DNA of 64,000 bases, from assembly GCF_051401765.1 (NCBI RefSeq), contig NW_027480422.1, positions 25,004,001 to 25,068,000 on the forward strand, in the 5' to 3' direction. The translations under genes and the position numbers were made by a program. Shown one piece after another: positions 36,915 to 50,376 of this stretch. A model generated the notes under the pieces. The model was not told the DNA's origin. It did not search any database and was given only the letters and a program-made list of their open reading frames with translations. The first letter of the stretch is position 1. Every line of letters begins with the position of its first letter. Source of the DNA: Calliopsis andreniformis. Taxonomy: Eukaryota > Arthropoda > Insecta > Hymenoptera > Andrenidae.

Positions 36915-39900
36915 TACGTTCCGTGCAACCTAGGCTTCACTCTAGGGCGTTGCTCCAGTATATCCAATAGTTAGGACCTCAGAAGTCAACGCCCGGGGCA
37001 TAAAATACAATAAAAATGCCACAGTTTTTCCACCGTATAACAGGAATAATTGCAACCAGAGTGAAGGTGATGGTCATTTCTATGTTCCGGGCAACCTAGG
37101 CTTCACTCTAGAGCGTTGCTCCACCAGATCGAATAGCAAGGGCCTTAGAAGTCAACGCCAGAAGCACAAAATAAAATTAAAATACAACAGCTATTCCATC
37201 GTATAACAGGAATAATTACAACCAGTGTGAAAGTAATGGGCATTTCTACGTTCCGTGCAACATAGGCTTCACTCTAGGGCGTTGGTCCACCAGGTCGAAT
37301 AGTTAGGGCCTTAGAAAGCAACTCCAGACGCATAAAATACAATATAAATACAACAGTTTTTCCACGGTATAATACGAATAATTGCAACCAGTATGAAAGT
37401 TATGGTCACTTCAAAGTTCCGGGCAACCTAGGCTTCACTCTAGAGCGTTGCAACACCAGATCGAATAGCTAGGACCTTAGAAGTCAACGCCAGAAGCACA
37501 AAATAAAATAAAAATACAACAGTTATTCCATCGTATAACAGGAATAATTACATCCAGTGTGAAAGTAATGGGCATTTCTACGTTCCGTGCATCCTAGGCT
37601 TCACTCTAGGGCGTTGGTCCACCAGGTCGAATAGTTAGGGCCTTAGAAAACAACTCCAGACGCATAAAATACAAAATAAATACAACAGTTTTTCCACGGT
37701 ATAAAACGAATAATTGCAACCAGTATGAAAGTTATGGTCATTTCTACGTTCCGGGCAACCTAGGCTTCACCCTAGGGCGTTGGTCCACCAGATCGAATAG
37801 TTATGTCCTTAGAAGTCAACGCTGGAAGCATAAAATACGATATATGTACAAGAGCTTTTCCATCGTATCAAACGAATAAGTGCAACAAGTGTGAAAGCAA
37901 TGGCCATTTCTACGTTCCGGGCATCCTAGACTTAACTCTAGGGCGTTGCTCCACCAGATCGAATAGTTAGGTCCTAAGAAGTCAACGCTAGAAGCATAAA
38001 ATACGATATATATTTACAAGAGCTTTTCCATCGCATCAAACGAATAAGTGCAACAAGTGTGAAAGCAATGGCCATTTCTACGTTCCGGGCATCCTAGACT
38101 TAACTCTAGGGCGTTGCTCCACCAGATCGAATAGTTAGGTCCTAAGAAGTCAACGCCCGAAGCATAAAATACAATAAAAATACAACAGTTTTTCCATCGT
38201 ATAACAGGAATAATAGCAACCAGAGTGAAGGTGATGGTCACTTCAAAGTTCCGGGCAACCTAGGCTTCACTCTAGAGCGTTGCACCACCAGGTCGAATAG
38301 CTAGGGCCTTAGAAGTCAACGCCAGAAGCACAAAATAAAATAAAAATACAACAGTTATTCCATCGTATAACAAGAATAATTACAACCAGTGTGAAAGTAA
38401 TGGGCATTTCTACGTTCCGTGCAACCTAGGTTCCACGCTAGCGCGTTGGTCCACCAGGTCGAATAGTTAGGGCCTGAGAAAACAACACCAGACGCATAAA
38501 ACACAATAAAAATACAACAGTTTTTCCATCGTATGAAAAGAATAATTGCAACCAGTGTGAAAGTAAAGGTCATTTCTACGTTCCGCGCAACCTGGGCTTC
38601 ACTCTAGGGCGTTGGTCCACCAGGTCGAATAGTTAGGGCCTTAGAAAACAACTCGAGATGCATAAAATGCAATATAAATACAACAGTTTTTCCACGGTAT
38701 AAAACGAATAATTGCAACCAGTATGAATGTTATGGTCATTTCTACGTTCCGTGCAACCTAGGCTACACTCTAGGGCGTTGCTCCAGCATATCCCGTAGTT
38801 AGGACCTCAGAAGTCAACGCCCGGAGCATAAAATACAATAAAAATACCACAGTTTTTCCATCGTATAACAGGAATAATTGCAACCAGAGTGAAGGTGATG
38901 GTCATTTCTATGTTCCGGGCAACCTAGGCTTCACTCTAGAGCGTTGCTCCACCAGATCGAATAGCAAGGGCCTTAGAAGTCAACGCCAGAAGCACAAAAT
39001 AAAATTAATATACAACAGCTATTCCATCGTATAACAGGAATAATTACAACCAGTGGGAAAGTAATGGGCATTTCTACGTTCCGTGCAACCTGGGTTTCAC
39101 TCTAGGGCGTTGGACCACCAGGTCGAACAGTCGGGGCCTTAGAAAACAACTCCAGACGCATAAAATGCAATATAAATACAACAGTTTTTCCACGGTATAA
39201 AACGAATAATTGCAACCAGTATGAAAGTTATGGTCATTTCTACGTTCCGGGCAACCTAGGCTTCACCCTAGGGCGTTGCTCCACCAGATCGAATAGTTAT
39301 GTCCTAAGAAGTCAACGCTAGAAGCATAAAATACGATATATATTTACAAGAGCTTTTCCATCGTATCAAACGAATAAGTGCAACAAGTGTGAAAGCAATG
39401 GCCATTTCTACGTTCCGGGCATCCTAGACTTAACTCTAGGGCGTTGCTCCACCAGATCGAATAGTTAGGTCCTAAGAAGTCAACGCCCGAAACATAAAAT
39501 ACAATAAAAATACAACAGTTTTTCCATCGTGTGACAGGAATAATAGCAACCAGAGTGAAGGTGATGGTCACTTCAAAGTTCCGGGCAACCTAGGCTTCAC
39601 TCTAGAGCGTTGCACCACCAGATCGAATAGCTAGGGCCTTAGAAGTCAACGCCAGAAGCACAAAATAAAATAAAAATACAACAGTTATTCCATCGTATAA
39701 CAGGAATAATTACAACCAGTGTGAAAGTAATGGGCATTTCTACGTTCCGTGCAACCTAGGCTTCACTCTAGGGCGTTGGTCCACCAGGTCGAATAGTTAG
39801 GGCCTGAGAAAACAACACCAGACGCATAAAACACAATAAAAACACAACAGTTTTTCCATCGTATGAAAAGAATAATTGCTACCAGTGTGAAGGTAATGGT

Positions 39901-40327
39901 CATTTCTACGTTCCGCGCAACCTGGGCTTCACCCTAGGGCGTTGCTCCACCAGATCGAATAGTTATGTCCTTAGAAGTCAACGCTGGAAGCATAAAATAC
40001 GATATATGTACAAGAGCTTTTCCATCGTATCAAACGAATAAGTGCAACAAGTGTGAAAGCAATGGCCATTTCTACGTTCCGGGCATCCTAGACTTAACTC
40101 TAGGGCGTTGCTCCACCAGATCGAATAGTTAGGTCCTAAGAAGTCAACGCTAGAGGCATAAAATACGATATATGTACAAGAGCTTTTCCATCGTATCAAA
40201 CGAATAAGTGCAACCAGTGTGAAAGCAATGGCCATTTCTACGTTCCGGGCATCCTAGACTTAACTCTAGGGCGTTGCTCTACCAGATCGAATAGCTACGG
40301 CCTTAGAAGTCAACGCCCGAAACATAA
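36915..40327. repeat. Block B, copy B1
   Basis: About 20.5 monomers with diagnostic variants: CTCCAGTATATCC near 36,953, AGCAAGGGCC (37,136), AAAATAAAATTAAAATAC, ACTTCAAAGTTCCGGG, CGATATATATTTACAAGAG (two bases longer than usual, giving 168-bp monomers) and GGGCATCCTAGACTTAAC. Internally repetitive: runs recur at +1,828 bp (11 monomers; 37,133/38,961), +1,496 bp (9; 37,801/39,297) and +1,330 bp (8; 38,014/39,344). It runs without a break into A4 at 40,328. Confidence 0.8.
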
Positions 40328-41947
40328 AATACAATAAAAATACAACAGTTTTTCCATCGTATGAAAAGAATAATTGCAACCAGTGTGAAAGTAATGGTCA
40401 TTTCTTCGTTCCGGGCAACCTAGGCTTCACTCTAGGGCGTTGCTCCACCTCATCGAATATCTACGGCCTTAGAAGTCGACGCCAGAAGCATAAAATGCAA
40501 TATAAATACAACAGTCTTTCCATCGTATAGCATGAATAATTGCAACCAGTGTGAAAGAAATGGTCATCTCTACGTTTCGGGCAACATAGGCACCACTCTA
40601 GGGCGTTGGTCCACCAAATCGAATAGCTAGGGCCTCAGAAGTCAACGCCCGAGGCATAAAATACAGAACTAAAAGAACAGCTTTAACATTGTATAAACCG
40701 AATAATTGCAACCAGTGTGAAAGTTATGGTCATTTCTACGTTCCGTGCAACCTAGGCTTCACTCTAGGGCGTTGCTCCAGCATATCCTGTAGTTAGGACA
40801 TCAGAAGTCAACGCCCGGAGCATAAAATACAATAAAAATACCACAGTTTTTCCATCGTATAACAGGAATAATTGCAACCAGATTGAAGGTGATGGTCATT
40901 TCTATGTTCCGGGCACCTAGGCTTCACTCTAGAGCGTTGCACCACCAGATCGAATAGCTAGGGCCTTTGAAGTCAACGCCAGAAGCATAAAATACAATAT
41001 AAATACAACAGTTATTCCATCGTATAACAGGAATAATTACAACCAGTGTGAAAGTAATGGGCATTTCTACGTTCTGTGCAACCTAGGCTTCACTCTAGGG
41101 CGTTGCTCCACCAGGTCGAATAGTTAGGCCCTTAGAAAACAACTCCAGACGCATAAAACACAAGAAAAATACAACAGTCCTTTCATTGTATAACAGGAAA
41201 AATTGCAACATGCCTGAAGGTAATGGTCATTTCTACGTTCCGGGAAATCTAGGCTTCTCTCTACGGCGTTGCTCCACCAGATCGAATAGATAGGGCCTAA
41301 GAAGACAACGCCACAAGCATAAAATACAATAGAGATACAACAGTTTTTCCATCGATTAACAGGAATAACTGCAACCAGTGTGAAAGATATGGTCATTTCT
41401 ACGATCAGGGCAACCTAGGCTTCACTCCAGGGCATTGATGCACCACATCGAATAGCTACGGCCTTAGAAGTGAACGCCAGAAGGTTAAAATACAAAATAA
41501 ATACAACAGTTTTTCCATCGTATAACAGGAATAATTGCAACCAGTGTGAAAGACATGGTCATTTCTACGTTCCGGGCAACCTAGGCTTGACCCTAGGGCG
41601 TTGCTCCACCACATCGAATAGCTACGGCCTTAGGAGTCAACGCCAGAGGCATTGAATACAAAATAAATACAACAGTTTTTCCATCGTATAACAAGGATAA
41701 TTGCAACCAGTGTGAAAGTGTCGTCACTTCTACGTTCCGGGCAACCTAGGCTTCGCTCTAGAGCGTTGCTCCACCAGATCGAATAGTTAGGGCCTAAGAA
41801 GACAACGCCAGAAGCATAAAATACAATATAAATACAACAGCTTTTCCATCGTATATGATGTATATTTGCAAAGAGTGTGAAAGTAAAGGTCATTTCTACG
41901 TTCCGGGCAACCTAGGCTTAACTGTAGGGCGTTGCTCCACCAGATCG
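39300..41947. repeat. B-A composite segment duplicated at +7,472 bp, first copy
   Basis: The end of B1 together with most of A4 matches 46,772-49,419 at a constant offset of 7,472 bp (45 monomers). The junction B to A (CGAAACATAAAATACAATAA) is identical in both, and also at 2,977, so the B-tail plus A arrangement was copied as a unit. Confidence 0.85.
40328..41947. repeat. A higher-order repeat, copy A4 (truncated)
   Basis: Matches A1 1-1620 at an offset of 40,327 bp. Private changes: GGAAAAATTGCAAC near 41,197 (A1 has GGAACAATTG), GGCATTGAATAC near 41,648 (A1 has GGCATAGAATAC) and CCAGATTGAAGG near 40,881. It stops at about 41,947, where A1 reads GATCGCATGG and this copy reads GATCGAATAG. 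Confidence 0.9.
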
Positions 41948-42284
41948 AATAGTTAGGGCCTAAGAAGTCAACGCCAGAAGCATAAAATACAATATAAATA
42001 CAACACATTTTCCATCGTATATAATGTATATTTGCAAACAGTGTGAAAGTAAAGGTCATTTCTACGTTCCGGGCAAGCTAGGCTCAACTGTAGGGCGTTG
42101 CTCCACTAGATCGAATTGTTAGGGCCTTAGAAGTCAACGCTCGAAGCATAAAATACAAAATAAATAGAACAGCTTTTCCATTGTATAAAACGAATAATTG
42201 AAACCAGTGTGAAAGTTATGGTCATTTCTACGTTCCGGGCAACCTTGGCTTAACTCCAGGGCGTTGCTCCACCAGATCGAATAG
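41948..42284. repeat. Two-monomer linker between A4 and block B
   Basis: Carries the GGGCAAGCTAGGCTCAAC monomer (42,071), otherwise seen at 5,724 and 15,181 just after A-type sequence. It switches to block B inside CCACCAGATCGAATAG, before CAAGGGCC (42,285). Confidence 0.75.
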
Positions 42285-43813
42285 CAAGGGCCTTAGAAGT
42301 CAACGCCAGAAGCACAAAATAAAATTAAAATACAACAGCTATTCCATCGTATAACAGGAATAATTACAACCAGTGTGAAAGTAATGGGCATTTCTACGTT
42401 CCGTGCAACATAGGCTTCACTCTAGGGCGTTGGTCCACCAGGTCGAAAAGTTAGGGCCTTAGAAAGCAACTCCAGACGCATAAAATACAATATAAATACA
42501 ACAGTTTTTCCACGGTATAAAACGAATAATTGCAACCAGTATGAAAGTTATGGTCACTTCAAAGTTCCGGGCAACCTAGGCTTCACTCTAGAGCGTTGCA
42601 ACACCAGATCGAATAGCTAGGACCTTAGAAGTCAACGCCAGAAGCACAAAATAAAATAAAAATACAACAGTTATTCCATCGTATAACAGGAATAATTACA
42701 TCCAGTGTGAAAGTAATGGGCATTTCTACGTTCCGTGCATCCTAGGCTTCACTCTAGGGCGTTGGTCCACCAGGTCGAATAGTTAGGGCCTTAGAAAACA
42801 ACTCCAGACGCATAAAATACAATATAAATACAACAGTTTTTCCACGGTATAAAACGAATAATTGCAACCAGTATGAAAGTTATGGTCATTTCTACGTTCC
42901 GGGCAACCTAGGCTTCACCCTAGGGCGTTGCTCCACCAGATCGAATAGTTATGTCCTAAGAAGTCAACGCTAGAAGCATAAAATACGATATATATTTACA
43001 AGAGCTTTTCCATCGTATCAAACGAATAAGTGCAACAAGTGTGAAAGCAATGGCCATTTCTACGTTCCGGGCATCCTAGACTTAACTCTAGGGCGTTGCT
43101 CCACCAGATCGAATAGTTAGGTCCTAAGAAGTCAACGCCCGAAGCATAAAATACAATAAAAATACAACAGTTTTTCCATCGTATAACAGGAATAATAGCA
43201 ACCAGAGTGAAGGTGATGGTCACTTCAAAGTTCCGGGCAACCTAGGCTTCACTCTAGAGCGTTGCACCACCAGATCGAATAGCTAGGGCCTTAGAAGTCA
43301 ACGCCAGAAGCACAAAATAAAATAAAAATGTAACAGTTATTCCATCGTATAACAGGAATAATTACAACCAGTGTGAAAGTAATGGGCATTTCTACGTTCC
43401 GTGCAACCTAGGCTTCACTCTAGGGCGTTGGTCCACCAGGTCGAATAGTTAGGGCCTGAGAAAACAACACCAGACGCATAAAACACAATAAAAATACAAC
43501 AGTTTTTCCATCGTATGAAAAGAATAATTGCTACCAGTGTGAAGGTAATGGTCATTTCTACGTTCCGCGCAACCTGGGCTTCACCCTAGGGCGTTGCTCC
43601 ACCAGATCGAATAGTTATGTCCTTAGAAGTCAACGCTGGAAGCATAAAATACGATATATGTACAAGAGCTTTTCCATCGTATCAAACGAATAAGTGCAAC
43701 AAGTGTGAAAGCAATGGCCATTTCTACGTTCCGGGCATCCTAGACTTAACTCTAGGGCGTTGCTCTACCAGATCGAATAGCTACGGCCGTAGAAGTCAAC
43801 GCCCGAAGCATAA
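42285..43813. repeat. Block B, copy B2
   Basis: Matches 37,133 onward at +5,148 bp, then 39,297 onward at +3,652 bp (ATGTCCTTAGAAG at 39,965/43,617). It is therefore a deleted or recombined version of B1. It leads directly into an A start at 43,814. Confidence 0.8.
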
Positions 43814-44225
43814 AATACAATAAAAATACAACAGTTTCTCCATCGTATGAAAAGAATAATTGCAACCAGTGTGAAAGTAATGGTCATTTCTTCGTTCCGG
43901 GCAACCTAGGCTTCACTCTAGGGCGTTGCTCCACCTCATCGAATATCTACGGCCTTAGAAGTCGACGCCAGAAGCATAAAATGCAATATAAATACAACAG
44001 TCTTTCCATCGTATAGCATGAATAATTGCAACCAGTGTGAAAGTAACGGTCATCTCTACGTTTCGGGCAACATAGGCACCACTCTAGGGCGTTGGTCCAC
44101 CAAATCGAATAGCTAGGGCCTCAGAAGTCAACGCCCGAGGCATAAAATACAGAACTAAAAGACCAGCTTTAACATTGTATAAAACGAATAATTGCAACCA
44201 GTGTGAAAGTTGTGGTCACTTCTAC
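42730..44225. repeat. 1,496-bp (nine-monomer) tandem duplication, first copy
   Basis: GTGCATCC at 42,735 recurs at 44,231, and everything between repeats as a direct tandem copy spanning the end of B2 and the first ~2.5 monomers of an A unit (43,814-44,225). Few differences were seen: AAAAGACCAGC near 44,157 versus AAAAGAACAGC near 45,653. Such near-identity marks a very recent event. Confidence 0.9.
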
Positions 44226-45721
44226 GTTCCGTGCATCCTAGGCTTCACTCTAGGGCGTTGGTCCACCAGGTCGAATAGTTAGGGCCTTAGAAAACAACTC
44301 CAGACGCATAAAATACAATATAAATACAACAGTTTTTCCACGGTATAAAACGAATAATTGCAACCAGTATGAAAGTTATGGTCATTTCTACGTTCCGGGC
44401 AACCTAGGCTTCACCCTAGGGCGTTGCTCCACCAGATCGAATAGTTATGTCCTAAGAAGTCAACGCTAGAAGCATAAAATACGATATATATTTACAAGAG
44501 CTTTTCCATCGTATCAAACGAATAAGTGCAACAAGTGTGAAAGCAATGGCCATTTCTACGTTCCGGGCATCCTAGACTTAACTCTAGGGCGTTGCTCCAC
44601 CAGATCGAATAGTTAGGTCCTAAGAAGTCAACGCCCGAAGCATAAAATACAATAAAAATACAACAGTTTTTCCATCGTATAACAGGAATAATAGCAACCA
44701 GAGTGAAGGTGATGGTCACTTCAAAGTTCCGGGCAACCTAGGCTTCACTCTAGAGCGTTGCACCACCAGATCGAATAGCTAGGGCCTTAGAAGTCAACGC
44801 CAGAAGCACAAAATAAAATAAAAATGTAACAGTTATTCCATCGTATAACAGGAATAATTACAACCAGTGTGAAAGTAATGGGCATTTCTACGTTCCGTGC
44901 AACCTAGGCTTCACTCTAGGGCGTTGGTCCACCAGGTCGAATAGTTAGGGCCTGAGAAAACAACACCAGACGCATAAAACACAATAAAAATACAACAGTT
45001 TTTCCATCGTATGAAAAGAATAATTGCTACCAGTGTGAAGGTAATGGTCATTTCTACGTTCCGCGCAACCTGGGCTTCACCCTAGGGCGTTGCTCCACCA
45101 GATCGAATAGTTATGTCCTTAGAAGTCAACGCTGGAAGCATAAAATACGATATATGTACAAGAGCTTTTCCATCGTATCAAACGAATAAGTGCAACAAGT
45201 GTGAAAGCAATGGCCATTTCTACGTTCCGGGCATCCTAGACTTAACTCTAGGGCGTTGCTCTACCAGATCGAATAGCTACGGCCGTAGAAGTCAACGCCC
45301 GAAGCATAAAATACAATAAAAATACAACAGTTTCTCCATCGTATGAAAAGAATAATTGCAACCAGTGTGAAAGTAATGGTCATTTCTTCGTTCCGGGCAA
45401 CCTAGGCTTCACTCTAGGGCGTTGCTCCACCTCATCGAATATCTACGGCCTTAGAAGTCGACGCCAGAAGCATAAAATGCAATATAAATACAACAGTCTT
45501 TCCATCGTATAGCATGAATAATTGCAACCAGTGTGAAAGTAACGGTCATCTCTACGTTTCGGGCAACATAGGCACCACTCTAGGGCGTTGGTCCACCAAA
45601 TCGAATAGCTAGGGCCTCAGAAGTCAACGCCCGAGGCATAAAATACAGAACTAAAAGAACAGCTTTAACATTGTATAAAACGAATAATTGCAACCAGTGT
45701 GAAAGTTGTGGTCATTTCTAC
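44226..45721. repeat. 1,496-bp tandem duplication, second copy
   Basis: Direct repeat of 42,730-44,225. The joint lies in GGTCACTTCTACGTTCCGTGCATCC (monomer positions ~150-6), where A-type sequence is followed by B-type. At the end of this second copy the A unit continues instead (GTGCAACC, CTCCAGCATATCCAG). Confidence 0.9.
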
Positions 45722-46055
45722 GTTCCGTGCAACCTAGGCTTCACTCTAGGGCGTTGCTCCAGCATATCCAGTAGTTAGGACATCAGAAGTCAACGCCCGG
45801 AGCATAAAATACAATAAAAATACCACAGTTTTTCCATCGTATAACAGGAATAATTGCAACCAGATTGAAGGTGATGGTCATTTCTATGTTCCGGGCACCT
45901 AGGCTTCACCCTAGAGCGTTGCACCACCAGATCGAATAGCTAGGGCCTTTGAAGTCAACGCCAGAAGCATATAATACAATATAAATACAACAGTTATTCC
46001 ATCGTATAACAGGAATAATTACAACCAGTGTGAAAGTAATGGGCATTTCTACGTT
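45310..46055. repeat. Partial A unit
   Basis: Matches A1 1-745 at an offset of 45,309 bp, including the one-base-short GGGCACCTAGG (near 45,894). It then shifts into block B within TACGTTCCGTGCAACC before CTCCAGTATATCC (46,088). Confidence 0.85.
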
Positions 46056-47799
46056 CCGTGCAACCTAGGCTTCACTCTAGGGCGTTGCTCCAGTATATCC
46101 AATAGTTAGGACCTCAGAAGTCAACGCCCGGGGCATAAAATACAATAAAAATACCACAGTTTTTCCACCGTATAACAGGAATAATTGCAACCAGAGTGAA
46201 GGTGATGGTCATTTCTATGTTCCGGGCAACCTAGGCTTCACTCTAGAGCGTTGCTCCACCAGATCGAATAGCAAGGGCCTTAGAAGTCAACGCCAGAAGC
46301 ACAAAATAAAATTAAAATACAACAGCTATTCCATCGTATAACAGGAATAATTACAACCAGTGTGAAAGTAATGGGCATTTCTACGTTCCGTGCAACATAG
46401 GCTTCACTCTAGGGCGTTGGTCCACCAGGTCGAATAGTTAGGGCCTTAGAAAGCAACTCCAGACGCATAAAATACAATATAAATACAACAGTTTTTCCAC
46501 GGTATAATACGAATAATTGCAACCAGTATGAAAGTTATGGTCACTTCAAAGTTCCGGGCAACCTAGGCTTCACTCTAGAGCGTTGCAACACCAGATCGAA
46601 TAGCTAGGACCTTAGAAGTCAACGCCAGAAGCACAAAATAAAATAAAAATACAACAGCTTTCCATCGTATAACAGGAATAATTACATCCAGTGTGAAAGT
46701 AATGGCCATTTCTACGTTCCGGGCATCCTAGACTTAACTCTAGGGCGTTGCCCCACCAGATCGAATAGTTAGGTCCTAAGAAGTCAACGCTAGAAGCATA
46801 AAATACGATATATATTTACAAGAGCTTTTCCATCGTATCAAACGAATAAGTGCAACAAGTGTGAAAGCAATGGCCATTTCTACGTTCCGGGCATCCTAGA
46901 CTTAACTCTAGGGCGTTGCTCCACCAGATCGAATAGTTAGGTCCTAAGAAGTCAACGCCCGAAGCATAAAATACAATAAAAATACAACAGTTCTTCCATC
47001 GTATAACAGGAATAATAGCAACCAGAGTGAAGGTGATGGTCACTTCAAAGTTCCGGGCAACCTAGGCTTCACTCTAGAGCGTTGCACCACCAGGTCGAAT
47101 AGCTAGGGCCTTAGAAGTCAACGCCAGAAGCACAAAATAAAATAAAAATACAACAGTTATTCCATCGTATAACAGGAATAATTACAACCAGTGTGAAAGT
47201 AATGGGCATTTCTACGTTCCGTGCAACATAGGCTTCACTCTAGGGCGTTGGTCCACCAGGTCGAATAGTTAGGGCCTGAGAAAACAACACCAGACGCATA
47301 AAACACAATAAAAATACAACAGTTTTTCCATCGTATGAAAAGAATAATTGCTACCAGTGTGAAGGTAATGGTCATTTCTACGTTCCGCGCAACCTGGGCT
47401 TCACCCTAGGGCGTTGCTCCACCAGATCGAATAGTTATGTCCTTAGAAGTCAACGCTGGAAGCATAAAATACGATATATGTACAAGAGCTTTTCCATCGT
47501 ATCAAACGAATAAGTGCAACAAGTGTGAAAGCAATGGCCATTTCTACGTTCCGGGCATCCTAGACTTAACTCTAGGGCGTTGCTCCACCAGATCGAATAG
47601 TTAGGTCCTAAGAAGTCAACGCTAGAGGCATAAAATACGATATATGTACAAGAGCTTTTCCATCGTATCAAACGAATAAGTGCAACCAGTGTGAAAGCAA
47701 TGGCCATTTCTACGTTCCGGGCATCCTAGACTTAACTCTAGGGCGTTGCTCTACCAGATCGAATAGCTACGGCCTTAGAAGTCAACGCCCGAAACATAA
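46056..47799. repeat. Block B, copy B3
   Basis: First part matches 36,920-37,510 at +9,135 bp. A 2-base-shorter CAACAGCTTTCCATC occurs near 46,654. Near 46,700 it jumps to GGGCATCCTAGACTTAAC and from 46,772 follows B1/A4 at +7,472 bp. Confidence 0.8.
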
Positions 47800-49419
47800 A
47801 ATACAATAAAAATACAACAGTTTTTCCATCGTATGAAAAGAATAATTGCAACCAGTGTGAAAGTAATGGTCATTTCTTCGTTCCGGGCAACCTAGGCTTC
47901 ACTCTAGGGCGTTGCTCCACCTCATCGAATATCTACGGCCTTAGAAGTCGACGCCAGAAGCATAAAATGCAATATAAATACAACAGTCTTTCCATCGTAT
48001 AGCATGAATAATTGCAACCAGTGTGAAAGTAATGGTCATCTCTACGTTTCGGGCAACATAGGCACCACTCTAGGGCGTTGGTCCACCAAATCGAATAGCT
48101 AGGGCCTCAGAAGTCAACGCCCGAGGCATAAAATACAGAACTAAAAGAACAGCTTTAACATTGTATAAAACGAATAATTGCAACCAGTGTGAAAGTTATG
48201 GTCATTTCTACGTTCCGTGCAACCTAGGCTTCACTCTAGGGCGTTGCTCCAGCATATCCTGTAGTTAGGACATCAGAAGTCAACGCCCGGAGCATAAAAT
48301 ACAATAAAAATACCACAGTTTTTCCATCGTATAACAGGAATAATTGCAACCAGATCGAAGGTGATGGTCATTTCTATGTTCCGGGCACCTAGGCTTCACT
48401 CTAGAGCGTTGCACCACCAGATCGAATAGCTAGGGCCTTTGAAGTCAACGCCAGAAGCATAAAATACAATATAAATACAACAGTTATTCCATCGTATAAC
48501 AGGAATAATTACAACCAGTGTGAAAGTAATGGGCATTTCTACGTTCTGTGCAACCTAGGCTTCACTCTAGGGCGTTGCTCCACCAGGTCGAATAGTTAGG
48601 CCCTTAGAAAACAACTCCAGACGCATAAAACACAAGAAAAATACAACAGTCCTTTCATTGTATAACAGGAACAATTGCAACATGCCTGAAGGTAATGGTC
48701 ATTTCTACGTTCCGGGAAATCTAGGCTTCTCTCTACGGCGTTGCTCCACCAGATCGAATAGATAGGGCCTAAGAAGACAACGCCACAAGCATAAAATACA
48801 ATAGAGATACAACAGTTTTTCCATCGATTAACAGGAATAACTGCAACCAGTGTGAAAGATATGGTCATTTCTACGATCAGGGCAACCTAGGCTTCACTCC
48901 AGGGCATTGATGCACCACATCGAATAGCTACGGCCTTAGAAGTGAACGCCAGAAGGTTAAAATACAAAATAAATACAACAGTTTTTCCATCGTATAATAG
49001 GAATAATTGCAACCAGTGTGAAAGACATGGTCATTTCTACGTTCCGGGCAACCTAGGCTTGACCCTAGGGCGTTGCTCCACCACATCGAATAGCTACGGC
49101 CTTAGGAGTCAACGCCAGAGGCATAGAATACAAAATAAATACAACAGTTTTTCCATCGTATAACAAGGATAATTGCAACCAGTGTGAAAGTGTCGTCACT
49201 TCTACGTTCCGGGCAACCTAGGCTTCGCTCTAGAGCGTTGCTCCACCAGATCGAATAGTTAGGGCCTAAGAAGACAACGCCAGAAGCATAAAATACAATA
49301 TAAATACAACAGCTTTTCCATCGTATATGATGTATATTTGCAAAGAGTGTGAAAGTAAAGGTCATTTCTACGTTCCGGGCAACCTAGGCTTAACTGTAGG
49401 GCGTTGCTCCACCAGATCG
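46772..49419. repeat. B-A composite segment, second copy (+7,472 bp)
   Basis: Partner of 39,300-41,947. It includes the same B-to-A junction at 47,791-47,800. Confidence 0.85.
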
Positions 49420-50376
49420 CATGGTTAGGTACTTAGAATTTAACGCCAGAAGCATGAAATACAATAAAAATGCAACTGTTTTTCCATCGTATAACAGGAA
49501 AGCTGCATCCAGTGTTAAAGTACTGGTCATTTCTATGGTCCGGGTAACCTAGGCTTCACTTTAGGGCGTTGCTCCACCAGGTCGAATAGCTAGGGACTTA
49601 GAATTCAACGCCAGAAGAATAAAATACAACATATGTACAACAGCTGTTCCACCGTATAAAATGTATAATTGCAAGCAGTGTGAAGGTAATGGTCATTTCT
49701 ACGTTCTGGGCAACCTCGGCATCACTCTAGAGCGTTGCTCCACCAGATGGAATAGTTAGGGCCTTAGAAGTCAACGCCCGAAGCATAAAATACAAAATAA
49801 ATAGAACATTTTTTCCATTGTTTAGAACGAATAATTGCAACCAGTGTGAAAGTTATTGTCATTTCTACGTTCCGGGCAACCTAGGCTTCACTCTAGGGCG
49901 TTGTTCCACCAGATCGAATAGTTAGGGCCTAAGAAGTCAACGCCAGAAGCAGAAAATACAATATAAATACAACAGCTTTTCCATCGTACATAATGTATAA
50001 TTGCAAACAGTGTGAAAGCAAATGTCATTTGTACGTTCCGGGCAACCTAGGCTTAGCTGTAGGGCGTTGCTCCACCAGATCGCAAAGTTAGGGACTTAGA
50101 ATTTAACGCCTGAAGCATAAAATACAATAAAAATGCAACAGTTTTTCCATATTATAACAGGAATAACTGCAACCAGTGTGAAAGTACTGGTCATTTCCAC
50201 GTTCCGGGTAACCCAGGCTTCACCCTATGGCGTTGCTCCACCAGATCGAATAGCTAGGGACTTAGAATTCAACGCCAGAAGAATAAAATACAGTATAAAT
50301 ACAACAGCTTTTCCATCGTATATAATGTATATTTGCAAACAGTGTGAAAGTAAAGGTCATTTCTATGTTCCGGGCA
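47800..50376. repeat. A higher-order repeat, copy A5
   Basis: Matches A1 1-2577 at an offset of 47,799 bp. Private changes: CGTATAATAGGAATAATTG near 48,992 (A1 has AACAGG) and CTATGGTCCGGGTAACC near 49,533 (A1 has GTTCC). It ends abruptly at GTTCCGGGCAACCT (50,367-50,380), where AGAGTTAACACTGAGG of the G segment follows instead of AGGCTTCACTC. Confidence 0.92.
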
